Positions 1 through 7,264 of a stretch of DNA of 64,000 nt are shown piece by piece. The notes beneath the pieces were generated by a model, which was given only the letters and a program-made list of their open reading frames with translations, was not told the DNA's origin and made no database searches. Position 1 is the first letter of the stretch. The number at the start of each line of letters is the position of its first letter. The translations under genes were made by a program, and so were the position numbers. The stretch is from DASXYG01 sp036502625 (GTDB lineage: Bacteria; Actinomycetota; Actinomycetes; Streptosporangiales; Streptosporangiaceae): contig DASXYG010000059.1 in the NCBI GenBank assembly GCA_036502625.1, positions 1-64,000 on the forward strand. Direction: 5' to 3'.

Positions 1-100
1 CTCCCGCCCGGGGTGCCCGCCTCCCGCCCGGGGTGCCCGCCTCCCGCCCGGGGCGCCCGCCTCCCGCCCGGGGCGCCCGCCTCCCGCCCGGGGCGCCCGC
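1..100. repeat. Five tandem copies of a 20-bp GC-only unit
   Basis: The first 100 bases are five head-to-tail copies of a 20-base unit that starts ctcccgcccgggg and ends gcccgc. Copies 1-2 carry t and copies 3-5 carry c at unit position 14. The array touches the window edge, so it may continue upstream. There is no spacer between copies, so it is not CRISPR-like. Confidence 0.9.
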
Positions 101-901
101 TGGATGCCCCACCCCACCTTCCCTGCCTCTCTGGACCGGGCGAGGGCGCGGGGCAACCCCGCCCCCACCCCCCACTGGCCCTGCCTCTGCCAGGGCGGGG
201 CGCGGGTAACTCCACCCTCACACCCCACCCCCGCTCTGGCTCATGGCCTAGGCCGCCCGGCCCGGGGCGCCCGCCTCCCGGCCCGAGGGCGTTCGCTGGG
301 TGGCCCGCCTCTACCCTGCCTCTCGGGCGAGGACGGGGGCGGGCAACTCCACTCTCACCCCGCCACCCCGCTCTGGCTCGTGGCCTCGGCCGCTCTGCCC
401 GGGACGCCCGTCTCTATGCCCGGGCGCTCGCTGGGTGGTCTGTGGCCTTGGCCTCGCTGCTCGGGGTGCCCGCCTCCCTGCCCGGGACGCTCGCTGGGTA
501 GCCCGTGGCCTCGGTCTCGGGCCAGGGCGAGGGCGCGAGTACCCCACCCCCGCCCCTGCATCTCGGGCCGGGCGCGGGTACCCCCCACTCGGTTCCGGTC
601 CGTGTCCGGTCGCTTGGTGGTGGTTCTGGGGGGCGGGGGCGCAGGGCAACCCCACCCCCCGCTGGCCCTGCCTCCGCCATGGCGGGGGGTGCGGGTGACT
701 CCGCCCCCGCTCTGGCTCGTGGCCGGGCGCTCGGTGGTGGTTCCGGGGGGCGGGGGGCGCGAGTAACTCCCGTCCCCACCCCCGCTCTGGCTCGTATCCG
801 GGCGCTCGGTGGTGGTTCCGGGGGCAGGGGCGCGGGGTGACCCCCACCCCCCACTGGCTCGTGGTCGGGCGGTGGGGGGTGCGGGGCCCGCCGTACCTCG
901 G
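101..901. repeat. Degenerate GC-rich repeat region without a credible gene
   Basis: No ORF here looks like a protein: every frame gives Pro/Arg/Gly/Ala-rich low-complexity translation. The DNA is built from diverged repeats. The core gctctggctcgtggcc, or a close variant, occurs at 233, 370, 709 and 784. The last two copies are 75 bases apart and share a longer unit containing cgctcggtggtggttcc. Runs of four to seven G alternate with short spacers and could form G-quadruplexes. It may be a decayed minisatellite, an assembly-difficult repeat, or the 3' flank of a repeat-rich gene outside the window. Confidence 0.7.
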
Positions 902-1408
902 CTAGGTGGGTTGTGGTGTGCGGTGGAGGCGCCAGCCTGTGGCTAGCCAGGTGAGGCCCCAGAGGAGGAAGAACGGGGACCACAAGGTGAGGTCCCAAAG
1001 CGCCAGGTAGCGGGAGAGGGTGGCGTAGCGGGCGGGGGGTGGGCGTACGCCGGTCAGGGTCAGGGTGTCGCCTACGAATCCGAACCCGACCGGGCCGAGT
1101 GAGCGGAGGACCATGAGGGCGCCGATGGACATCGTGACGGCGACCAGGAGGCGGCGCGGTACCCGTCCCCACGGCCGCAGGGTGGCCAGGGCCAGGAGGA
1201 CGCCGGCTACCGCGGCGGTGAACATGACCCAGTGCGCGGCTACGAACAGCGGATCGCGGGCGAGCAGGCGCGCCCGCAGGTCGGGGCGCATCGGGTCGGT
1301 GCCCACCAGGGCGCTCGCGCCGAGCGCCTGGGCCAGCTTCATGAGGCCGTACGCGGACGTGAGCGCGCACGTGCCGTACACCGGCCACGTGCGGGAGATC
1401 ACGGTCAC
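902..1408 (-). CDS. Small polytopic membrane protein, DUF3995-like
   Basis: A 168-residue hydrophobic protein of unknown function. Four membrane segments can be seen, near residues 7-30, 53-76, 85-115 and 136-160, with a short basic tail. The N-terminal pattern (an aromatic/Tyr-rich helix followed by GLMKLAQALG) resembles DUF3995 proteins, but this is a weak family call. The start chosen is the GTG at 1408; a second in-frame GTG lies two codons further in, and neither has a convincing Shine-Dalgarno. It is divergent from the GNAT gene at 1532, about 120 bp away. Its 3' end abuts the repeat region. Confidence 0.6.
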   Translation of the reverse strand: MTVISRTWPVYGTCALTSAYGLMKLAQALGASALVGTDPMRPDLRARLLARDPLFVAAHWVMFTAAVAGVLLALATLRPWGRVPRRLLVAVTMSIGALMVLRSLGPVGFGFVGDTLTLTGVRPPPARYATLSRYLALWDLTLWSPFFLLWGLTWLATGWRLHRTPQPT

Positions 1409-1531
1409 GTGCGTCCAACGGCCGGACGCGGTGGATCGTTCGACGCGCTGGATGCGACGCCGGTGCACGTACGACGTTCGCGGCGCCCGGTGCGACACCG
1501 GTGAACGTGGGACGGTGGTAGCGTGCGCGGC

Positions 1532-2095
1532 ATGAGTGAGGGGCTGGCGACGCGGGTCGCCACGCCGGAAACCTGGGCGGACGTGGACGAACTGCTGGGG
1601 CCGTCCGGCATCGGCGGGTGCTGGTGCCTGTTCTGGCGGCTGCCGGGGCCGGAGTTCAAGGCCGGGACCGGCGACGGCAACCGGGAGAGGCTGCGGGAGC
1701 TGGTGACCGCGGGCGCGGAGCCGGCGGTCGTGGCGTACGAGGGCGGGCGGCCGGTGGGCTGGGTGGCGGTCGCGCCGCGCGAGGAGCACCGGCGGCTCGA
1801 GCGGTCGCCGCTGCGCGCCGGGCTGGCGGACGGGGCGGGCGTGTGGACGGTGTCCTGCTTCTACCTGGCGCGTGAGGCACGCGGCAGGGGGGTGCCCGCC
1901 ACGCTGCTCGACGCCGCGGTGGCGCATGCCGCGCGGCGCGGCGCGCGCGCCGTGGAGGGGTTCCCGAAGGACACGGGGACGCGGATCAGCCGCGCCGAAC
2001 TGTACGTGGGGTGGCCGGGGCTGTTCACCGGCGCCGGGTTCCGCGAGGTGGCCAGGCCCCTCCCGCACCGCCCCATCATGCGCCGCGACCTCTGA
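1532..2095 (+). CDS. GNAT-family N-acetyltransferase
   Basis: A 187-residue cytoplasmic acetyltransferase that would move acetyl from acetyl-CoA to an unknown amine. The C-terminal half shows the GNAT fold signature: beta-4 with VSCFYLAREA, then the pyrophosphate-binding loop ARGRGVPATLLDAA, then a helix with HAARRGARAVEG. The N-terminal GPSGIGGCWCLFW motif occurs in an actinobacterial GNAT subgroup. The start is ATG at 1532; a GTG three codons upstream is also possible. It is monocistronic and divergent from the membrane protein at 902. Substrate cannot be inferred. Confidence 0.8.
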   Translation: MSEGLATRVATPETWADVDELLGPSGIGGCWCLFWRLPGPEFKAGTGDGNRERLRELVTAGAEPAVVAYEGGRPVGWVAVAPREEHRRLERSPLRAGLADGAGVWTVSCFYLAREARGRGVPATLLDAAVAHAARRGARAVEGFPKDTGTRISRAELYVGWPGLFTGAGFREVARPLPHRPIMRRDL

Positions 2096-2216
2096 GGGCG
2101 ACGAGGGAGGCGTGGAGGCGGGCCGCGCAGGCGCCCGCGTGGAGTGCGCCGCCAGTTCAGGCGCCAGGGGCGGGCGCCGTCAGGTCAGGCGCCGGAGGTG
2201 GGGTGCCGGGCGGTCG

Positions 2217-2764
2217 TCAGCCCAGGCGGTGGAGGTGTACGTCGTGGATGGCGCCTTGGTCCAGGCGCAGGGTGAGGTACGTGTGGTGGGGCTGGCGGCG
2301 GCGGTCCGTGGGGGAGCCGGGGTTCAGGAGGCGGAGGCCGCCGGGGGTTGTGGAGTCCCATGGGATGTGCGAGTGGCCGAAGACCAGGAGGTCGGTGTCC
2401 GGGTACGCGCGGGCGCAGCGGGACTCGCGGCCCTTGGCGTCGCCGGTCTCGTGGACGACGGCGAGGCGGACACCGCCGAGCTCCGCGCGGGCTACCTCGG
2501 GTAGGCGCCCGCGGAGGTCGTCGCCGTCATTGTTGCCGTAAACGCCGATGAGCCGCCGGGAACGGCGGCTCAACCCATTCAGCGTGGCCAGGTCGCACCA
2601 GTCGCCCACCCGTCGCCCGACCGCCACCCCAATCGCGACGCTTCGCGTCACAGTGTTTCCGCGGGGAGTACCACGTCGGACGCCTCGACCTCCTCCCACA
2701 CCTGCCGCGGCAGGTCCTTCGCCCGCCGCGGTACGTGCGTGTCAGAGATCGCGAGCAGCCGCAT
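2217..2764 (-). pseudogene. YfcE/MJ0936-type metallophosphoesterase, broken by a 53-nt insertion
   Basis: Two frames together give one phosphodiesterase. The first 38 codons (2764 to 2651) encode the metal motif LLAISDTHVPRR and end at TGA. The second frame (to 2217) carries GDW, GVYGNND, the VVHETG loop and the FGHSHIPW metal motif, then the conserved LLNPGSPTDRRR. Family members read roughly VVLHAGDW at the junction; here 53 extra bases (2607-2659) separate the A and G codons, which shifts frame and brings in a stop. The start at 2764 lies 7 bases beyond the helicase stop, so it was the second gene of that operon. Metal-binding Asp and His residues survive on both sides, so the break looks recent. 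Confidence 0.75.
2607..2659. other. 53-nt insertion with a short hairpin inside the phosphoesterase gene
   Basis: The extra sequence contains a hairpin centred at 2643: arms gacgc (2637-2641) and gcgtc (2645-2649), extendable to 7 bp with one wobble. GGGCGAC occurs twice at the right junction on the minus strand. It is too short to encode anything and has no terminal repeats typical of an IS. Boundaries are inferred from the expected HAGDW motif. Confidence 0.5.
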
Positions 2765-2771
2765 GGCCTGG

Positions 2772-4676
2772 TCAGGCGTCCGCGGCCTCGGATGCGCCGC
2801 CGCGGGTGCGCCGCCGCCTGCGACGCGGCTGGTCACTCGCCGTGTCGTCCGGCATGTCGGCCGCCGGGGCGGTCTCGACGGGCTCGGGCGCCATGAACTT
2901 CACCGACACCGGACCGGTCTCGGCCGGGACGGGCCGCGCCGCGACGGGCTCGGCGGCAACGGGCACCGCCGTGACGGGCCGTGGCGTGACGGGCTGTGCC
3001 GCGACGGGCTCGGCCGCTACGGGCACCGCCGTGACGGGCCGCCGCGCGGCGCGCCCAGCGGTTGCAGGCTCGGCCGCGACGGTCTCAGCCGTTGCGGGCT
3101 CGGCCTTGGCGGGCTTCGCCGTTACGGGCTCGGCCTTGGCCGTTGCGGATACAGCCGCGACGGGCTCGGCCGCGGCGGCCTTGGCCGTTGCCTGCTCGGC
3201 GGCGGGTGCCGTCGTTGCGGGCTCGGGTGTGGTTGGTTCCGGCTTGCGGGTGCGGCGGGAGCGGGGCGCGCGGGCCTTCTCCTTGGCCGGCTCCGTGGCC
3301 GGGGCGGACTCGGACTCGGCCGGCGCGGGGCCGGTCTCGTCGAGGGGCTTGCCGCCTCGGGTGCGCTTGCGGTCGCCGGACTTGCGGCGCGGGCGGCGGG
3401 CCTTCTCGGCGCGCTCGGCGCGCGGGCTGCGCGCCTTGCCCGTCTCCCCGATGTCCTCCACCTGCTCGGCGTTGAGGCCCTCGCGACTGCGCTTGTCGGT
3501 CGGGAGGACGCTCTTCGCGTCGGCGGGGATGCCGAGGTCGGTCCGGATGTGCTCGGACGAGGAGTACGTCTCGACGAGGTCGTCGAACGGCCCGCCGAGC
3601 ATGCCGTTGACCAGCTTCCAGCGCGGCATGTCCTCCCAGTCGACGAACGTGACCGAGGTGCCGGTGCGGCCCGCGCGGCCGGTGCGGCCGATGCGGTGGA
3701 CGTAGGTGTCCGCGCTGTCCGGGCATTCGTAGTTGATGACGTGGGTGACGTCGTCGACGTCGAGGCCGCGGGCGGCCACGTCGGTGGCGACGAGGACGTC
3801 GACCTTGCCGGACCGGAACGCGCGCAGCGCCCGCTCCCGCATGCCCTGCCCGAGGTCGCCGTGCACGGCGGCGGCGGCGAACCCGCGCTGGCCGAGGTCG
3901 TCGACGACCCGGTCGCAGGCGCGCTTGGTCTGGCAGAACACCATCGTCAGCCCGCGGCCCTCGGCCTGGAGCACCCGGGCGAGCAGCTCGGGCTTGTCCA
4001 TCCGGTGGGCGCGGTAGACGTACTGCACGGTGGATCCGGTGTCGTCCGGCGAGTCGTCGGGCGCGGCCACGTGCGTCGGGTGGTTGAGGTAGCGCCGCGA
4101 CAGCGCCACGATGTCGCCCGGCATGGTGGCCGAGAACAGCATCGTCTGGCTGCGGTCGGGCGAGAGGTCGAGGATGCGCTCGATGTCGGGCAGGAAGCCC
4201 AGGTCGAGCATCTTGTCGGCCTCGTCGAGCACGAGGATCTCGACCTTCGAGAGGTCGAGGTAGCGCTGGCCGGCGAGGTCGAGCAGCCGGCCGGGTGTGC
4301 CGACCACGACGTCGACGCCATCGCGCAACGCCTTGATCTGCGGTTCGTAGGCGCGCCCGCCGTAAACGGTGAGCAGCCGCGTGCCCAACTTGCCGGACGC
4401 GGCGACCAGGTCATCAGTGACCTGGACCGCGAGCTCGCGTGTTGGGACGACGACCAGAGCACGCGGCGCGTTGCCGATCCGGGTGATCCGCTGGAGCAGC
4501 GGGATCCCGAACGCGAGCGTCTTGCCGGTGCCGGTGCGCGCCTGGCCGATGACGTCGTGACCGTCAAGGGCGATGGGCAGGGCTAGGTTCTGGATGGCGA
4601 AGGGTTCGATGATCCCTTCGGCTTCTAGTGCGTCGGCGATCTCTGAGATCGTGCCGAGTTCGCGAAACGTTGTCAG
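2772..4676 (-). CDS. DEAD-box ATP-dependent RNA helicase with Ala/Pro-rich basic tail
   Basis: A 634-residue RNA helicase. Motifs in order: Q motif near residues 26-29 (FAIQ), Walker A ARTGTGKT near 46-53, PTRELAVQV, TPGRLLDL, DEAD in VLDEADKMLD, SAT in LFSATMP, and motif VI HRIGRTGRAG. After about residue 420 the protein is Arg/Lys-rich, then Ala/Pro/Val repeats, ending in RRRRRRTRGG, a typical RNA-binding extension. Similarity to homologues begins at TTFRELG. The codon before it is CTG at 4676, which has GGAGG nine bases upstream; the only other in-frame start is a GTG at 4739 without a ribosome site. The gene probably heads an operon with the broken phosphoesterase. Confidence 0.92.
   Translation of the reverse strand: MTTFRELGTISEIADALEAEGIIEPFAIQNLALPIALDGHDVIGQARTGTGKTLAFGIPLLQRITRIGNAPRALVVVPTRELAVQVTDDLVAASGKLGTRLLTVYGGRAYEPQIKALRDGVDVVVGTPGRLLDLAGQRYLDLSKVEILVLDEADKMLDLGFLPDIERILDLSPDRSQTMLFSATMPGDIVALSRRYLNHPTHVAAPDDSPDDTGSTVQYVYRAHRMDKPELLARVLQAEGRGLTMVFCQTKRACDRVVDDLGQRGFAAAAVHGDLGQGMRERALRAFRSGKVDVLVATDVAARGLDVDDVTHVINYECPDSADTYVHRIGRTGRAGRTGTSVTFVDWEDMPRWKLVNGMLGGPFDDLVETYSSSEHIRTDLGIPADAKSVLPTDKRSREGLNAEQVEDIGETGKARSPRAERAEKARRPRRKSGDRKRTRGGKPLDETGPAPAESESAPATEPAKEKARAPRSRRTRKPEPTTPEPATTAPAAEQATAKAAAAEPVAAVSATAKAEPVTAKPAKAEPATAETVAAEPATAGRAARRPVTAVPVAAEPVAAQPVTPRPVTAVPVAAEPVAARPVPAETGPVSVKFMAPEPVETAPAADMPDDTASDQPRRRRRRTRGGASEAADA
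2941..3040. repeat. 60-bp-period direct repeat in the helicase tail
   Basis: Bases 2941-2980 recur at 3001-3040 with two mismatches, an offset of exactly 60 bases, so frame is kept. They encode 20-residue Ala/Val/Pro/Glu units of the helicase C-terminal tail. Weaker copies of the gacgggctcggcc core continue to about 3180. Confidence 0.8.
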
Positions 4677-4685
4677 GGCTTTCAG

Positions 4686-4690
4686 CCTCC
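4686..4690 (-). promoter_or_regulatory. Ribosome binding site that points to the CTG start of the helicase
   Basis: GGAGG on the minus strand, with 9 bases between it and CTG at 4676-4674. No ATG, GTG or TTG in frame is suitably placed behind it. Confidence 0.6.
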
Positions 4691-4841
4691 ATCTGGCGGG
4701 GGCCTGCTCTCCCGGAGCGTGGAGATTTCGGGGTACCACGCCCGCACGGGAGGGGCCAGCCGGCCGTGATCTGATGTGAGTGATCCCGTACGGTCACACT
4801 CAGCAGCTCAGTGTACCCGATGCGGTGGTGCCCCCGCTCGA

Positions 4842-4847
4842 TACGCT
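4842..4847 (+). promoter_or_regulatory. Candidate -10 box for a leaderless transcript
   Basis: TACGCT ends 6 bases before the ATG at 4854, and no Shine-Dalgarno precedes that ATG. This is the usual arrangement of leaderless actinobacterial messages. No clear -35 was identified. Confidence 0.4.
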
Positions 4848-4853
4848 TGGCGC

Positions 4854-5552
4854 ATGACCGATCAAGCCGAATCCGTCGATGACGCGCGGGCTACCCGCGA
4901 ACTGCTCGGGGTGCTCGCCTACGCCGAGCTCACCGCGTCCTTCCGGCTCGCCGAGGACGCATCGGGCGCCCCGACACTGGCCGACAAGTCGGCCCTGGGA
5001 GCGATGGCGGTGGCGGAGTTCGGCCATTTCCAGAAGCTCAGCGGTCGGCTGACCGAGCTCGGTGCGGACCCCGAGGCGGAGACGGGCCCGTTCGCCGCGG
5101 CGCTCGACGACTGGCACGCCCTGACCGCGCCGAAAGACTGGCTGGAGAGCCTGGTCAAGGCGTACGTCGGCGACGGCATCGCGGCCGACTTCTACCGCGA
5201 GGTCGCGGGCGGGCTCGACTCCTCCACCCATGACCTGGTGCTCGAGGTGCTCGCCGACACCGGCCACGCCGACTTCGCGGTCGAGCACGTCCGCGCGGCG
5301 ATCGAGGCGGACCCGTCGTTGACGGGGCGGCTGGCGCTGTGGGCGCGGCGGCTCGTGGGCGAGGCGCTGGCGCAGGCGCAGCGGGTGGCCGCCGACCATC
5401 CGGCGCTGGCGACGCTGGTGATCCGCGGCCCGGGCGTGGCCGAATCCGGCCAAGGCGCGCAGGAGGGCGACCTCGCGGAGATCACCCGGTTGTTCGCGCG
5501 GCTGACGGACCGCCACGCGGAGCGGATGAAGCGGCTCGGCCTGTCCACCTGA
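4854..5552 (+). CDS. Ferritin-like fold protein (MiaE-like hydroxylase family)
   Basis: A 232-residue mostly helical protein of the ferritin-like fold group seen in actinobacteria, often beside a DEAD-box helicase as here (divergent). Candidate di-iron ligands lie in AYAELTASFRLAED, AVAEFGHFQKL, YREVAGGLD and the DTGHADFAVEHV segment. The family resembles tRNA hydroxylase MiaE, but an enzymatic role in actinobacteria is not established. The C-terminal third has a long helical Ala/Arg-rich region. It is followed at once by a bidirectional terminator shared with the convergent gene at 5622. Function is uncertain; the fold is fairly sure. Confidence 0.75.
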   Translation: MTDQAESVDDARATRELLGVLAYAELTASFRLAEDASGAPTLADKSALGAMAVAEFGHFQKLSGRLTELGADPEAETGPFAAALDDWHALTAPKDWLESLVKAYVGDGIAADFYREVAGGLDSSTHDLVLEVLADTGHADFAVEHVRAAIEADPSLTGRLALWARRLVGEALAQAQRVAADHPALATLVIRGPGVAESGQGAQEGDLAEITRLFARLTDRHAERMKRLGLST

Positions 5553-5574
5553 GGTGTACGGGCGTACGGGCATG

Positions 5575-5607
5575 CGAAGGGGCGCGGCGGACGGCCGCGC
5601 CCCTTCG
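5575..5607. terminator. Bidirectional intrinsic terminator
   Basis: A perfect 14-bp stem (5575-5588 with 5594-5607) encloses a 5-base loop between two convergent genes. It lacks a long U-run, as is common in actinobacteria. Confidence 0.8.
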
Positions 5608-5621
5608 TGCTCGTTCGTGCC

Positions 5622-5858
5622 CTAGACCCTGCTGCGCCGGCTCTGCATGTTGCCGACCACCACGACCAGGATCGCGGCGACCACCACGGCCAGGATGTAG
5701 TGGAGCAGGCCGCCGAAGAAGATGCCGCCGACGATCGACCCCACGACGCCCAGCACCATGGTCAGCCACCACGGCATCGGGTTGCGCCCGGGGACGACGA
5801 AACGGCCGATCGCGCCGATGACGAGCCCGATGATGAGGAGCCACAGAAGACTGAACAT
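5622..5858 (-). CDS. GlsB/YeaQ/YmgE-family stress membrane protein
   Basis: A 78-residue membrane protein with three hydrophobic segments (residues about 3-22, 30-50 and 54-68) and a basic end QSRRSRV. The motif GAIGRFVVPGRNPMPWW followed by a Gly-rich helix is the hallmark of the transglycosylase-associated (GlsB) family, usually induced by stress; molecular role unknown. It starts at ATG 5858, and its 3' end shares the terminator at 5575. Direct repeats of acgcgatactacg type (5923-5935 and 5950-5962, one mismatch) lie upstream in its probable promoter region. Confidence 0.88.
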   Translation of the reverse strand: MFSLLWLLIIGLVIGAIGRFVVPGRNPMPWWLTMVLGVVGSIVGGIFFGGLLHYILAVVVAAILVVVVGNMQSRRSRV

Positions 5859-5978
5859 TGGCCACCGCCCTTTCGCTAGCTGTGCCAGCGGCTCGTTCGT
5901 ACCCCACCGCCGCGTGGCCCATACGCGATACTACGCGATTTCACCGAAGACGCGATAGTACGTGTTGATCGCGGAGCG

Positions 5979-6203
5979 TCAGAACGAGTTGAACCCCACG
6001 CGGCGCTGCTCCGCGCCGCCGATCTCGACGTACCCCACCTGCGCGGCCGGCACCATGACGTGGCCGCCCTTGTCGTCGGGGACCTCGAGAACGCCGCCGG
6101 ACGACAGCGCGTCGGCCAGCGCCTGGCGCAGGTCGTCCGCGCTCAGGGACGTCTCGACGACGATCTCGCGCGGCACGGACCGCACACCGATCTTGACCTC
6201 CAT
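5979..6203 (-). CDS. DUF3107 protein
   Basis: A 74-residue conserved actinobacterial protein of unknown function. The sequence opens MEVKIGVRSVPREIVVET, passes through an acidic helix (SADDLRQALADAL) and ends with a VPAAQVGYVEIG strand and a GFNSF tail, matching DUF3107. It lies 72 bp downstream of a TetR regulator on the same strand, a pairing seen widely in actinobacteria. ATG at 6203 is the start. Confidence 0.88.
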   Translation of the reverse strand: MEVKIGVRSVPREIVVETSLSADDLRQALADALSSGGVLEVPDDKGGHVMVPAAQVGYVEIGGAEQRRVGFNSF

Positions 6204-6275
6204 GGAACCCCTTCACTGGTTCGCCGGGTCCCCCGTTGGCCCCGGCACGGGTCGTGCGCACGGCGGGCGCGTGGC

Positions 6276-6917
6276 TCAGGCGGTGCCGTCCTGCGGGCGG
6301 CGTACGTTCTCCCAGCCGCTGATGCCGCGCCACGCCAGCCTGGCCATCATGTCCTCCGCGGCGGCCTGCGGGATCTCGCCGCGGTGGCCGAGCCAGTAGC
6401 GCGCGCTGGTCTCCGCCATGCCGACCAGGCCCATGCCGAGCAGGTGGGCGTCCTCGCTCGGGATGTCGGTGTCGGCCTGGATGACCTGGCTGACGGCGTC
6501 GGCGCACTTGCTCAGCGTCTCCTCGAGCCGCGCGCGTACGGCGGGGACGTTGCGGAGGTCGGACTCGAACAGCAGGCGGTACGCCTCGCCCTCGCTCGTG
6601 ACGTACTGGAAGAACGCCTTGAACGTGGCGGCCACGCGGTGCTTGTTGTCCTCGGTGGAGGCCAGCGCCGACTGGACGGTGTTGACGAGGTCGTCCGTGT
6701 GCTGTTCGAGAAGCGCGAGGTAGAGCTCCATTTTGCCGGGGAAGTGCTGGTAGAGCACCGGCTTGCTGACCCCGGCGCGTTCCGCGATCTCGTCCATCGC
6801 GGCGGCGTGGTACCCCTGGGCGACGAAGACCTCCTGCGCCGCGCCGAGCAACTGCTTGCGCCGGGCCGTCCGGGGCAGGCGGGTGCCCCGGGGGCGGGCG
6901 TCCGGGGTTGTGGTCAC
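6276..6917 (-). CDS. TetR/AcrR-family transcriptional regulator
   Basis: A 213-residue regulator. The DNA-binding helix-turn-helix spans about residues 15-60 with AAMDEIAERAGVSKPVLYQHF, then GKMELYLALLE. The rest is a helical ligand/dimer domain. The start chosen is GTG 6917, preceded by GGAGA with 4-6 bases spacing; a longer frame upstream lacks a ribosome site. It is cotranscribed with DUF3107 downstream, and the TetR/DUF3107 pair is conserved. Ligand unknown. Confidence 0.85.
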   Translation of the reverse strand: MTTTPDARPRGTRLPRTARRKQLLGAAQEVFVAQGYHAAAMDEIAERAGVSKPVLYQHFPGKMELYLALLEQHTDDLVNTVQSALASTEDNKHRVAATFKAFFQYVTSEGEAYRLLFESDLRNVPAVRARLEETLSKCADAVSQVIQADTDIPSEDAHLLGMGLVGMAETSARYWLGHRGEIPQAAAEDMMARLAWRGISGWENVRRPQDGTA

Positions 6918-7022
6918 CGCTATCTCCGATTCGTGGGTCCACTCGGGCGCTGTCGCCCGCCATCTTAGGCTCGCATCCGCCGGGCCACCGGAGCCGGAGC
7001 CCCGACGATCACACAAGAGTAC

Positions 7023-7190
7023 TCACCGGTAGTCGTCATCATCCAGATCGACGTCGATGTGCTGCTCGATCACGTCGGCCTCGGGGGCCTCGAGGCTCAG
7101 GTCGTCCTCTTCGGGCGCGTCCTCGTCCTCGTCGTCGCCCTCGGCCCATTCCTCGGCGCGTTCCGCGGCGCGCGGATCCATCTCGGTCAT
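7023..7190 (-). CDS. Small acidic protein
   Basis: A 55-residue, strongly acidic protein (about half Asp/Glu in its central and C-terminal parts), starting MTEMDPRAAERAEEWAEGDD and ending DDDDYR. ATG 7190 has GGAGAC 4 bases upstream, which supports translation. It sits 74 bp downstream of the LigD-type polymerase gene on the same strand and could be cotranscribed. I do not recognise a family. Its acidity could make it a DNA mimic or partner of a DNA-binding protein, but that is speculation. Confidence 0.6.
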   Translation of the reverse strand: MTEMDPRAAERAEEWAEGDDEDEDAPEEDDLSLEAPEADVIEQHIDVDLDDDDYR

Positions 7191-7264
7191 TGCTGTCTCC
7201 CTCAGGGGGGTGCGTCCCTGGGACGGTCGCGTTCCGGCTTGGTCGTACCCGCCCGTGCCCCGGT

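Noticed and set aside
1..100. CRISPR-like array
   Set aside because: The 20-bp units are directly adjacent with no spacers and no cas genes are present.
311..847. Repeat-containing ORF as a possible coding gene (minus strand, 178 codons)
   Set aside because: Its repeats follow DNA repeats in every frame, with no start signal or plausible protein composition.
2607..2659. IS element or transposon
   Set aside because: Only 53 nt, no transposase, no clean terminal inverted repeats; kept only as an insertion of unknown origin.
4797..4853. Upstream extension of the ferritin-like protein to 4776
   Set aside because: The extra residues (MSDPVRSHSAAQCTRCGG) have no ribosome site, and the promoter-like TACGCT lies inside; the homologous part begins at 4854.
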